A stretch of 64,000 nucleotides of DNA from an uncultured Alphaproteobacteria bacterium. Lineage in GTDB: Bacteria > Pseudomonadota > Alphaproteobacteria > MPNO01 > UBA2964. This document shows positions 1 through 9,658 of the stretch, one piece after another. The notes under the pieces are model-generated. The model was not told the origin of the DNA. It saw only the letters and a list, made by a program, of their open reading frames with translations, and ran no database searches. The DNA lies in NCBI GenBank assembly GCA_943787225.1, contig CALSLP010000002.1, positions 586,648 through 650,647 of the forward strand, written 5' to 3'. A program made the translations under genes and the position numbers. The stretch's first letter is position 1. Each line of letters starts with the position of its first letter.

Positions 1-1146
1 GCGGTTGAAAACAATAGTGGCAAAACGATTACCCTCTATCCCTACGGGCTCGTCTCCCGGACAGGGACACCTGATATCCTTGGGTTCTTCATCCTGCATG
101 AGGGATTACTCGGTGTATTTAATGGCCAACTGAAAGAAGTCGATTACGACGATGTTCAAGATGCCAAGACTATCAGCCAACGGAGCAAGGGTGGCTGGAT
201 CGGCATCACCGACAAATACTGGCTCACCGCACTCGTCCCAGACCAAAAAGCTGACATACAAACGAACTTCCGTCACAACTTGCAATTAAAGAAAGACAAG
301 TATCAGGTCGATTACCTCGGTGATCCGAAAGTTATTCCGACAGGGAGTTCCGGCTCCGTCAGCAACCAGCTCTTTGCCGGCGCCAAAGAAGTTAAGGTGC
401 TAGATTCATACGAAGAAAATCTCGGCATTTCACGTTTCGACCTCGCGATCGATTTTGGTTGGTTCTATTTTCTGACCAAACCAATCTTCTACGTTCTTCT
501 GTGGTTCGCTGATCACATTGGCAATTTTGGGCTGGCCATCCTGCTCCTTACTGTCCTGATCAAGCTAGCGTTCTTTCCGCTCGCCAATAAGTCTTACCGC
601 GCAATGAGTCGGCTAAAGCAATTACAGCCGAAAATGACCAAGCTCCGTGATCGGCATAAAGATGACCGAGCCAAGATGAACGAAGCGATGATGCAGCTCT
701 ATAAGACGGAAAAGGTCAATCCAGCTGCCGGTTGTTTCCCAATGCTCGTCCAGATTCCGGTATTTTTTGCGCTATACAAAGTGCTCTTTGTTTCAATCGA
801 AATGCGGCACGCACCGTTTTATGGCTGGATTCAAGATCTCTCGGCACCAGACCCAACATCGCTTTTCACCCTGTTTGGTGTAATCCCATGGACGCCACCG
901 GAATTCCTGATGATTGGCATCTGGCCAATTCTGATGGGCATAACGATGTACCTGCAGCAGAAGCTAAATCCAGCACCGGCCGATCCGATGCAGGCCAAAA
1001 TCTTTATGTTCCTGCCGCTTATGTTCACCTTCATGCTGGCACGTTTTCCAGCAGGGCTCGTTATTTACTGGGCCTGGAACAATATTCTGTCGATTGCCCA
1101 GCAATGGGTCATCATGCGGCGCATGGGGGTCAAGGTTAACCCCTGA
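1..1146 (+). CDS. yidC: Membrane protein insertase YidC (5' end outside window)
   Basis: YidC inserts and folds inner-membrane proteins, alone or with SecYEG. The reading frame is open from base 1, so only the C-terminal 381 residues are present. Residues 1 to about 115 are the end of the periplasmic beta domain. They are followed by the conserved membrane core with hydrophobic segments, the cytoplasmic stretch LKQLQPKM, the family signature KVNPAAGCFPMLVQIPVF, and a terminal segment with QQWVIMRR. The positively charged residue of the hydrophilic groove appears to be Lys in VLIKLAFFPL rather than Arg. The gene stops 30 bases before engB, the usual alphaproteobacterial order. The TTG at 280 is internal and not the start. 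Confidence 0.97.
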   Translation, partial: AVENNSGKTITLYPYGLVSRTGTPDILGFFILHEGLLGVFNGQLKEVDYDDVQDAKTISQRSKGGWIGITDKYWLTALVPDQKADIQTNFRHNLQLKKDKYQVDYLGDPKVIPTGSSGSVSNQLFAGAKEVKVLDSYEENLGISRFDLAIDFGWFYFLTKPIFYVLLWFADHIGNFGLAILLLTVLIKLAFFPLANKSYRAMSRLKQLQPKMTKLRDRHKDDRAKMNEAMMQLYKTEKVNPAAGCFPMLVQIPVFFALYKVLFVSIEMRHAPFYGWIQDLSAPDPTSLFTLFGVIPWTPPEFLMIGIWPILMGITMYLQQKLNPAPADPMQAKIFMFLPLMFTFMLARFPAGLVIYWAWNNILSIAQQWVIMRRMGVKVNP

Positions 1147-1176
1147 CCCACCAGCGTCCCGAACAGGGACAGGAAC

Positions 1177-1836
1177 ATGGTAGAACAAGAAACTGACGGT
1201 GAAATCATCGATCAGGAACAGATCGAGTTTGGCAGAAAGCTTTTTGCCGGCAGCTGCCAATTTTTTGCTGGCTCGACCAACCTCGATAATCTGCCGCCCC
1301 CAGGGTTGCCGGAAATTGCCTTTGCTGGTCGGTCAAACGTCGGAAAATCGAGCCTTATTAACGCGCTGACGGGACAAACAACCCTCGCCCGTACGTCGCG
1401 GACCCCGGGACGGACCCAACAACTCAATTTCTTCAATCTGGGGGACCGACTGACGCTGGTCGATATGCCGGGGTTTGGATATGCACGTGCCTCAAAATCC
1501 CGGATTCGGGATTGGACGAACCTGATGCATGACTATCTCAAAGGCCGCGTCACTCTATACCGACTTTGTCTATTGATTGATGCCCGTCATGGCGTCAAGG
1601 AATCTGACGAAACACTGATGAACGAGCTGGATCAGGCGGCCGTGGTTTATCAGATTGTGCTAACCAAAGCGGATAAGGTATCAAAAACCGCCCTGGCCGA
1701 ATTCGCGAAAACATTTGATGTGATGCGGAAGAAGCACCCTGCGGCTCACCCAGATATTATAGCAACGAGCGCGCGTAAAAACATGGGCATCCAGGAGCTT
1801 CGTGCGTCACTCGCGGCGCTGGCAGCGCCCCAGTAA
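1177..1836 (+). CDS. engB: Ribosome biogenesis GTP-binding protein EngB/YihA/YsxC
   Basis: A small TRAFAC GTPase needed for large ribosomal subunit assembly, 219 residues, a normal length. G1 is GRSNVGKSS at residues 51-59, G3 is DMPGFGYA near residue 95, G4 is TKAD and G5 is SARKN near the C-terminus. The ATG at 1177 is preceded by an AGGGACAGGA purine stretch at the expected distance. It lies between yidC and argB and is probably cotranscribed with them. The family identification is firm. Confidence 0.97.
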   Translation: MVEQETDGEIIDQEQIEFGRKLFAGSCQFFAGSTNLDNLPPPGLPEIAFAGRSNVGKSSLINALTGQTTLARTSRTPGRTQQLNFFNLGDRLTLVDMPGFGYARASKSRIRDWTNLMHDYLKGRVTLYRLCLLIDARHGVKESDETLMNELDQAAVVYQIVLTKADKVSKTALAEFAKTFDVMRKKHPAAHPDIIATSARKNMGIQELRASLAALAAPQ

Positions 1837-1876
1837 TTCATATAAAGTGCCGCGCGTTTAAGAAGCGAGTAGGTCC

Positions 1877-2824
1877 ATGGCGACATCAAAAGCAAAAAAA
1901 TCAGGCGAGCAGAGCGCTCAGGACAAGAGGCTGGAAAAGGCGAGAACCCTCTCCGAGGCCCTGCCTTATATGCGTGCCTATGCTGGCAAAACCTTTGTCG
2001 TCAAATATGGTGGTCACGCGATGGGTGACCCAGAGCTGGCAAAGCTCTTCGCACGAGACATTGTTTTGCTCAAACAGGTTGGGATCAACCCCATCGTTGT
2101 CCATGGTGGCGGACCGCAAATCGGTACCATGCTTGAGCGATTGAAGATTAAAAGCTCCTTCATTGATGGTCTGCGGGTAACTGATGCGGCAACTGTTGAA
2201 GTCGTTGAGATGGTTCTGGCCGGCAGCATCAACAAACAGGTGGTTGGCGCCATCAACGAAGCCGGCGGCACGGCCATTGGCCTGTCAGGCAAAGACGGTA
2301 ATCTGATTCAGGCTAGAAAATTAAAGCGGAAAAAGCGCGACCCGGATTCGAATATCGAGAAAGTTATCGATCTAGGCTTTGTCGGCGACCCGGTTGCGAT
2401 CAATTCCAGCGTATTGGAAGAGCTCGCCTCTTCCGACATTATCCCGGTCATCGCCCCGTTGGGTACCGGCCCCAAAGGCATCACGTATAACATCAATGCG
2501 GATACTGCCGCCGGCGCAATCGCTGCCGCTGTCGGTGCCTCCCGGCTGCTGATGCTCACCGACGTCAAAGGTGTTCTTGATAAAAAGGGTGATCTTATCG
2601 CAGAGATGACGGCCACTCAGGGCCGTAGCAACATCCGCAACGGAACCATAAAAGGTGGCATGATACCCAAGACAGAGACTTGTCTTGATGCCGTCAAAGG
2701 TGGTGTAGAGGCTGCCGTCATACTTGATGGTCGCGTCCCGCATGCCCTGATTCTGGAAATATTTACCGAACATGGTGTCGGTACACTAATCCGTCAGGCC
2801 CCCAAGCGGCGTAACAAGCGCTAA
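1877..2824 (+). CDS. argB: Acetylglutamate kinase
   Basis: Phosphorylates N-acetyl-L-glutamate in the second step of arginine synthesis, in the cytosol. The 315-residue protein has the amino-acid-kinase fold: the phosphate-binding VKYGGHAM motif at residues 42-49, [10 protein letters not shown] for substrate binding near residue 75, and a C-terminal nucleotide region with TDVKGV and KGGMIPK. A roughly 25-residue basic N-terminal extension precedes the kinase domain. The length and motifs fit the hexameric, arginine-sensitive type common in this class, but feedback control is inferred. The gene follows engB by 40 bases. Confidence 0.97.
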   Translation: MATSKAKKSGEQSAQDKRLEKARTLSEALPYMRAYAGKTFVVKYGGHAMGDPELAKLFARDIVLLKQVGINPIVVHGGGPQIGTMLERLKIKSSFIDGLRVTDAATVEVVEMVLAGSINKQVVGAINEAGGTAIGLSGKDGNLIQARKLKRKKRDPDSNIEKVIDLGFVGDPVAINSSVLEELASSDIIPVIAPLGTGPKGITYNINADTAAGAIAAAVGASRLLMLTDVKGVLDKKGDLIAEMTATQGRSNIRNGTIKGGMIPKTETCLDAVKGGVEAAVILDGRVPHALILEIFTEHGVGTLIRQAPKRRNKR

Positions 2825-2852
2825 TCTCAATCTTTAACTAAAGGCGGAAGCT

Positions 2853-3539
2853 ATGCCTCAAGCGTCTGATCACGCGGTGATCTTCGACCTCGACGGAACT
2901 CTGGTGGACACTTTGCCGGACCTCCACGTCGCCTTAAATCGCGTGCTGAAAGAAGAGGGCCTGCAAACCTTGGCTCCTGCCGAAACTCGCCTAATGATCG
3001 GTGGTGGCGCCCGAAATCTTATCGATCTCGCCTTCGAGAAACGTCAGGTCGCCAACGACATGGCCAAAGTAGATGCAGGTTTTGACCGCTTTCTCAATTA
3101 TTACGGGGCGGCACCAACGGTTCACTCCCGTCCTTACCCAGGGGTCCTTGAAGCACTCGTCGCTCTCTCGAATGGCGGGACCGCCCTCGGCGTGTGCACC
3201 AACAAACCGCAGGACATGACCAACCAGGTTCTTGAAGGGCTCCAGCTCGCCCATTTCTTTGGCGATGCGGTGATCGGTGGTGACACCCTTCCTATCCACA
3301 AACCCGACGCCGGACATTTACTTGCCGTCGTCGAGAAAACGGGACGGACAGCAGAGAAGACATTCATGGTTGGTGATAGCGAGACCGATGTCGGTGCCGC
3401 TCGGAATGCCGGCATACCCGTTATCGTTGTTGATTTCGGCTACACAGCGCTGACGCCGGAAGAACTGAAAGCCGACCTCGTCATATCGCATTTTGACGAC
3501 TTACTGCCTGCACTCGAAACGCTAGGCTTTAGCGCCTGA
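2853..3539 (+). CDS. gph: Phosphoglycolate phosphatase (HAD family)
   Basis: A HAD-superfamily phosphatase of 228 residues. The nucleophile motif FDLDGT lies at residues 11-16, a Lys of motif III follows in IHKPDAG, and motif IV VGDSETD is near residue 173. The cap domain lies between motifs I and II. The length and motif spacing match Gph, which hydrolyses 2-phosphoglycolate formed during DNA repair or photorespiration. Related HAD-IA enzymes of other specificity cannot be excluded. AAAGGCGG precedes the ATG. The gene ends 9 bases before the convergent ABC permease gene. Confidence 0.85.
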   Translation: MPQASDHAVIFDLDGTLVDTLPDLHVALNRVLKEEGLQTLAPAETRLMIGGGARNLIDLAFEKRQVANDMAKVDAGFDRFLNYYGAAPTVHSRPYPGVLEALVALSNGGTALGVCTNKPQDMTNQVLEGLQLAHFFGDAVIGGDTLPIHKPDAGHLLAVVEKTGRTAEKTFMVGDSETDVGAARNAGIPVIVVDFGYTALTPEELKADLVISHFDDLLPALETLGFSA

Positions 3540-3548
3540 CCAGCCAGC

Positions 3549-5707
3549 CTATTCGTAATGTAGCGATTCCGCGGACGATGTACGCACCGCCACGATTGCC
3601 GGATAAATCGCCGCCACCAAACACGTCCCGATACAGATGAGAGAGATAAGACCTGTCGCCTGGAGTGACACTAAGAAGCGATAATCAAACAGGGTGAAGT
3701 GATCCAGAAACGAGACGCTGACCGCCCCCAAAATATTGCCAATAATGGCAGCGAGGAACGCGCCAACAAAGCCGACGATCAATCCTTCTGCGACAAGCAT
3801 TTTGATAATTTGTAACCTATCCATGCCGATTGTTCGGAACACAGAGAATTCCCGTTCACGGCCATGAACCTGGATCAACAAGGTGTTAGCCACACCAATC
3901 GTCGCCAAAACCACCGTCATCACCAGAATAAAATCAAAGATAAGGAAATCTCGGTCGATCTCTCTGCTCTGGCGGTAACCACTAATCAAACCAAACCGTG
4001 TCCGCAGGTAATAAGGATATAGGGCATCACCGCGGATTGGCCGCCAGAGCGGTAACGAACCATCCTTGAACTGCGCGACACCATACAGCCCAAGTGTTCG
4101 TTCAAGATTGCTGGCAAATAGCGGGTTGCCATCGCTAAAGACGGCATAGGATCGAAGATCGATATATTTTCCATCTTCCGCGTAAAACCCCAGGTCATCA
4201 GAAACTTCGATTACTCTAAACCGATGCTTTCCGCCCTTTTGTTCAATAATAAGGGCATCATCAACCGATACATCAAAGCGCGCCGCCAGTGTCTTGGAAA
4301 AAATCACCGTCCCCGGAAGCAATAACGGGCGCCCCAGTTTCTGACGGATCGGGTTAACGTCCTCGCCTTTGACCAATCGCATCGGCAAGGCTCCGGGAAT
4401 TTTTGCAGATAAACGATAAAACACTAATCCGTTCAGGGCGAGTAAACGGCGGAACGATTCTGGATCTGCCGGCACAGACGTCCGCTCGTAGAATATATAG
4501 GGGACGAGTGCGACTTCTCCCCATCTCGCAATCTCATCTTTCAATGAGCGCGTAATATCATGCAAGGCCGTCAGCATGCTGAACACCAGGACAATACCGA
4601 TGACGGCGAAGCCGATTTGCTTGGAGGCCAACCTCATTCTGCGGCCCGTTAACAAGGCTTCAAGGGGCAATAATGGCTTTATAACAGCTTCAAACAGCCT
4701 GATTGCGCCGCGCAAAAGGGGCGTAACCCACCACAGGGTTGCCGCCGCCAAAATGGTGATAAAGGCCGCCTCGAAAAGAAAAAAGTGAATAACCGAAAGC
4801 CAGGAAACCAGAAATGGTCTTCCCAAAACATAAGCCGCTGCAATCGCGGGCGGTAACAACCACCACAAACCCGTTGGATTCAGATCGCGCCCCTGAGCGT
4901 CCTCACCCAGAAATCGCGGCTGAAGGACCTGTGCTATTTCCATACGGAATATAGACCTGACAGGCCCTGCTACGCCCAATAACGCGATAGTCACGCTTAT
5001 ACCGGTCATTGAGATCAATTCCGGCCATGGCAAAATATCGCCACCTTCCGGTCTTTGCCCCGTCGTCGATATCCCTTCTGCGAGCAACATCCGCCCCGCG
5101 GGCACGGAGATCAGTAATCCTATGATGGTGCCGACAACACCGAGAATAGCGGCTTCAAGTAACAGAGAGGCTGCTACCCCGGCACGGCTTTCTCCTAGAC
5201 ATAGCAACAGACGAAATTCGCGGGCACGGGCGGCAACAGAGAACCGCATCGTAAAAAAGACAATTACGGCGCCGACCAGAAACGACACAGAGGGAAGCCA
5301 GGCGAACCGCCAGGCGCATCGCGACATAATCCTCTTCTCCCTGAGCCGCAAATGCCTTTCCGTCACTAACAAAACGCCCCTTACCCTGCTGGGTTGGCAC
5401 CAACCTGCTGCTGGTCTCTTTGCCTTGACGTTCAAATCCAATGCTTTCAACCCGGGGCGCAATACTGATGGCAGGAATACCAAGATGTTGCCCGGTAAGC
5501 TTGCCTGAATCCGCTTTTTGCGCTGCCGAAGATTTCCTCAACCGGAGCCGGAATATCGACGGCACGCGTATTATTATCAACGATCAACACCGCGCACACG
5601 ACCGTCATACCGATGGCAACACCGAGAATCGTGGCCAGCGCCACCACCCGATGATGACGTAAACTGCGCCAGGCAAGGAGTCCCGCTAATCCAACCGTTG
5701 CCAGCAT
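3549..5707 (-). pseudogene. FtsX-type ABC transporter permease, two frameshifts
   Basis: Membrane component of a LolCDE/MacB/YbbP-like ABC exporter, paired with the ATPase gene immediately upstream. The product can be read only across three frames. The start is at 5707 (MLATVGLAGLLAWRSL with a first membrane segment). A poly-A run on the coding strand (T5 on the plus strand, 5515-5519) then shifts the frame to one carrying TGQHLGIPAISIAPRVES. A second shift near 5300 leads to the long remaining frame with FtsX-like membrane blocks, including VFFTMRFSVAARAREFR, and a C-terminal permease domain ending near ESLHYE. Both shifts are repaired by removing one base. I infer about 718 residues if intact. 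Either a decaying gene or base-calling errors. Confidence 0.8.
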
Positions 5708-5715
5708 CTGATCCG

Positions 5716-6514
5716 TTAGATCCCGAGTTTCAAGAGTGTTTCATGAATAGGCCGCACATTATCGGCATCACCGTCATGAATGCATTCCGCAGCGACCACA
5801 CCCTCCTTGAGAAAACACACCCGGTCCGACCACGCAGCGTGTTCAGGGCTATGCGTCACGAGCAACACGGCGGTTTGCTCTAATTTTGCAACGTCGCGCA
5901 ATGTTTTCATGATCGCACCGGCCGACGGCAGGATTAACATTGCCGGTGGGCTCATCTGCTAGAATCGCAGCCGGCCGATGCGCAAGGGCACGAGCGATCG
6001 AGGCCAGCTGCATCTCCCCGCCTGACAGCTGATAGGGCCGGTGATCGGCGCGGCGCGCAATTCCGACTTGCTCCAATACTTTCTGAACCCGCTCCTCGGC
6101 GTCGTCGTTCTTCTGTCGCGATATCAGGAAGGGGAGGCCGACGTTTTCCCGAACCGTCAGCGTCGGCACGAGATTAAAGAACTGAAACACCATCCCGATA
6201 TCATGACGCCGCAAGTTAGTGCGAGCGCGTTCGGAGGCATAATCAACAATTTTACCGGCGATTGAGACCTCACCGCCATCTGGCGAATCAATGCCTGAAA
6301 TACAGTTAAGCAAGGTCGTTTTGCCGGAACCGCTTGGTCCCATAATGGACACAATTTCTCCGGCTGACACGGAGAGGCTCAGCCCCCGCAGTACCTCTAT
6401 GGACTCGTCACCAAGACGGTAGGATTTGACAAGATCACGAATGACGACACGCGGGCCATCATTTCCGGCTGACGTAATATTGTTCGTTGTAGTGGTGTCA
6501 CCAAGGCCAGACAA
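5716..6514 (-). pseudogene. LolD/YbbA-type ABC transporter ATPase, frameshifted near the C-terminus
   Basis: ATPase partner of the downstream FtsX-type permease. It has Walker A GPSGSGKT at residues 59-66, the Q-loop in MVFQFFNLVP, the signature LSGGEMQ, and Walker B ending DEPTGN. Immediately after [10 protein letters not shown] the frame breaks. The remaining C-terminal part ([12 protein letters not shown]-loop in LLVTHSPEHA) continues one frame over down to 5716. Removing a single base near 5925 restores the protein. The signature has Met where Arg is usual (GGEMQ against GGEQQR). It ends 9 bases before the permease start, so the two form an operon. Confidence 0.82.
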
Positions 6515-6587
6515 AGATCATATCCAAGTATTTCAAAATCCTAATCTGTCCAAATTAGGCCGTTCGCCGATGGTTTGCCAGCCCGCC

Positions 6588-7885
6588 TTATCTCCCACCA
6601 AAGAAATTGATTTGCCACGTCATATCGTCATCACTCATAGGAAAATCGCGTCCGGGTTTAGGCTGCAGAACTTTTGACGGCGGCACACGTGCAAGCCGCA
6701 ATTGAAGCTCTACGCCCGTTTTCATCGTAAGTCCTGCCTTCCAGGCAACAGATGTCATACCTTTGGCACTATTCATCGCGACGGCCTTGCTGACGACCAA
6801 AAGCGGAATCTCGGCCATTAACGCTAACGCTTCTGAGACAAAACCACGCTCCCCTCGATTAACAGCGTCGATAATTGCGGCTTCATTCAGCTCACCAGCA
6901 TCATATAGCCGTTTCGCTTTTTCATCCGCCAGTTCCCGGTCCTCACCTTCCTCACTGTCGAGCGTATCGTTACCAGCCTCAGGAGGTTCATCGATGATAC
7001 GTTTCTTCATCGCATTGTTGATTGCCTGCGCCGTATCAGAATCAATATCCCGCCGGCGTTCCAAATCCCGAAGCAAGCTGGACGCAACGAATTCCGACAG
7101 ACGCCTAAGAGATTTCTGGGACATCGCCGGACGCCGGACCATTGGTTTATGCCAACTGGCTTTCGACGGCGCCCGATCAACCAAGGCATCGAGCGTTTCT
7201 TCCCTGATCTGCGCACTTTGATTCGATAACAAGGCCGCAACCGCCTGTTCATCGTCTGTCGCAACGACCGCTTCAGAAACCGACTCCGCCAGATTGCTCC
7301 GATTGGAAATCGCTGCCAATGCGTCACTTGCGGGCGCGCCCTGAATAATATCGAGCAGGGTTTCATCATCTAGAAGCGGCGAGAACTCCAGAGACCGGCG
7401 CCGCGACGGCTGCCTCATTGTCCCGCGCCAAGCGTTCAATGACAGAAACCGGAACAACATCGCTGCCCTTTAATTCTTCCGCTAACAATTGCCGAACCCG
7501 CGGGAGCTGATCTCGGGCTAAGGACCTCAAGCACCTCGTTCACGATGCCGCCGACGCGTTCTCGGGACTGCCCTCATCAAGCTGCGGCGCCAACTTGCCA
7601 ATTCGCTGGGCAAGATTACAACGAACGTCGTCGTCATCGTCTTTAGCGAGGATCGAACCGACATGGACCGGTGCCGCAGTTATTCGCGGCAATAGCGCGG
7701 CGCACGTTGACGTCTTCATCTTCGGCAAGAAAATAGAGTATTTCCGGTTCCACATCTTGGCGTGCCGCCAAGGCCCGGCGTTCAGAAGACGACTCGTTGG
7801 CGGCAAGCTCTTTGGCCCGATCATAGTCAATTTTGCCCTGCCCTGACTTTCCGCGGCCAAGTAATCTAGAAAGTAATCCACTCAT
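6588..7885 (-). pseudogene. DUF2336 protein, several frameshifts
   Basis: DUF2336 proteins are alphaproteobacterial, helical and HEAT-repeat-like, of unknown biochemical role. The start at 7885 overlaps the stop of the diguanylate cyclase gene by four bases (ATGA), so translation is probably coupled. The frame breaks near 7679, near 7545, near 7528 and near 7392. Reading across them gives a continuous family-like protein, including LARDQLPRVRQLLAEELK and EFSPLLDDETLLDII. The last part (6588 to about 7390) is one clean frame. Three of the four breaks are single-base insertions, and the one near 7545 is a deletion or a +2. Its neighbours upstream are intact, so the damage is local. Confidence 0.75.
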
Positions 7886-9636
7886 TTCGATAACGCCTGT
7901 TCTTTGTGTTCCACGACGGGAGGCGCGATGGCATAGCTCGCCTTTCCGTTATTTTTAACCTCATACATCGCATCATCAGCCCGACTGGTTAGCCCATCCA
8001 TCGTCTCATCTGCAGTCGGCATAAATACGGCGATACCAATCGATATGCCGAGAGGCCGCTCCGGGTCTCCCGAGTAAGGCTCCAGACAACACGACGCCTT
8101 AAGCATTTCCTGCGCCCTAACGGCTGCCGCCGGTTCGCCTGTACGATCCAGCCACAACGCGAATTCATCACCGCCCAAACGAGCAACCAAATCACCTGGC
8201 CGGGTCGCCTGCGTCAGCATTGTTGAGACCGCAACCAACGCTTCGTCCCCTTTTTGGTGACCCAGGATGTCATTCACGGGTTTAAAATTGTCGAGATCGA
8301 TATAAATCAAGGCGCCCTGTGAGCCGGTTTCCGTAGCGCGACTCACTCTGCCCTCAAGCTCACCCGTAAAAGCCCGCCGGTTCAGGAGTCCGGTCAGTGG
8401 ATCGGTCCGCGACAAGGTCTCAAGCTCAAGTTGATAGGAGATCTGTTGCAAAGCGACGCCCATATGGACAGCGACATCATCCATCACCGCACATTCCTCG
8501 GCACCCCATGCGCCCTCCTGTTCATCTCGCCATAGTACGATTGCGCCATTGTTTTGTTGGCGGCACGAGGTCGTAGCCATCAGCAGCACTAACCCGTCAC
8601 GATTGACCTGCAATGAATGTCCGTCTGAGCCCGTTTGCGTAAGAAGTGAAGCGACCGTCAAACTGTCAGGCGTGTTGCGGCCAAAGGACGCCGCTTCAAC
8701 AAAATTACCATCCTCGTCTATTCGTACAATAGCGCATCCTTCGGCATCGACGGCCTGGGCCGTAATGCATGCTGCTGCATCCAACATCGCTGATGGTTCA
8801 ATTTCATCTCTGATGGTCTGGATAATATGGGCTATTAGATTTTCTCGAACCTGAATGCGCGCTAATTCTTGTTCGCGGTCACGGTCGGCAGTCACGTCAC
8901 GACAAATACCGCGCGCACCGCGATACGCCCCAGAAGAATCATGAACGGGGCGGGCCGACACTTCGAGACAGGCGAGCCCGGAGCCTGCCGTCCTGAACCA
9001 AACATCAACACCAGAGATCTGTGATCTCGCGCTAAAGGGGGATGCTCCTGCTCCAATTGAATCTAAAAAACTTTCCGCTGAACAGCCTACGAGCTGTTCT
9101 GCAGAATAACCAAGAGCACCCGATGGCGAGACAAAAACGAATTGCCCGTCGCTATCTGTCTCCCAGCAGAAGTCACCGCAAACCTCGACAAGATCTTTGT
9201 AACGCTGTCGCGACTCCGCCAGTGCGCCTCGAAAAGCACTTTCAAAAGCGGTATTTCTGCCGATGATGACGATTAAGTCATCCGCCGCCACAGGTAGTAT
9301 TTGAAAGTCATAGGTTCGGTGTTCTGTTTGACCGGTTACTAAGTCTTGATGGTCATAGGCAAACGGCGCGTTGGCAGGCACCCCCGCTAAAACGGCCTCT
9401 CGGAACCCCGGCTCCATTGCCTCGACAGCACCGAGCTGAAGCACATCTGCCAAACTCAATGCCTCTTCATTTGCGGCCAGTAAGGCACCTGCCCTATCTA
9501 GAACCGCAACCGGACCTGGATAAGCGTTTAACGCCCCCTCACCTGACACCAGTTCCAGGATGGTCTTTCGACGTGATTTCTCGCCGGATATGAGATTTGA
9601 AATAATTGATGCCATAATCAGGTCGCCTACCGTCAA
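7882..9636 (-). CDS. PAS/GAF-like diguanylate cyclase (GGDEF)
   Basis: Predicted to make cyclic di-GMP from two GTP. The 584-residue protein has an N-terminal PAS-like region (about 35-125), a clearer PAS domain (about 140-255, with CWETDSDGQFVFVSPS), a GAF-like region (about 275-400) and a C-terminal GGDEF domain from about 410. The active-site motif GGDEF is intact at 488-492. An RxxD inhibitory site (RPGD, 479-482) sits exactly five residues before it, so product feedback is expected. No membrane segment is seen, so sensing is probably cytosolic. It lies 22 bases after the EAL gene and overlaps the DUF2336 gene. Confidence 0.93.
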   Translation of the reverse strand: MTVGDLIMASIISNLISGEKSRRKTILELVSGEGALNAYPGPVAVLDRAGALLAANEEALSLADVLQLGAVEAMEPGFREAVLAGVPANAPFAYDHQDLVTGQTEHRTYDFQILPVAADDLIVIIGRNTAFESAFRGALAESRQRYKDLVEVCGDFCWETDSDGQFVFVSPSGALGYSAEQLVGCSAESFLDSIGAGASPFSARSQISGVDVWFRTAGSGLACLEVSARPVHDSSGAYRGARGICRDVTADRDREQELARIQVRENLIAHIIQTIRDEIEPSAMLDAAACITAQAVDAEGCAIVRIDEDGNFVEAASFGRNTPDSLTVASLLTQTGSDGHSLQVNRDGLVLLMATTSCRQQNNGAIVLWRDEQEGAWGAEECAVMDDVAVHMGVALQQISYQLELETLSRTDPLTGLLNRRAFTGELEGRVSRATETGSQGALIYIDLDNFKPVNDILGHQKGDEALVAVSTMLTQATRPGDLVARLGGDEFALWLDRTGEPAAAVRAQEMLKASCCLEPYSGDPERPLGISIGIAVFMPTADETMDGLTSRADDAMYEVKNNGKASYAIAPPVVEHKEQALSK

Positions 9637-9658
9637 CTGTCATTCGGTCTTTGAGCTA

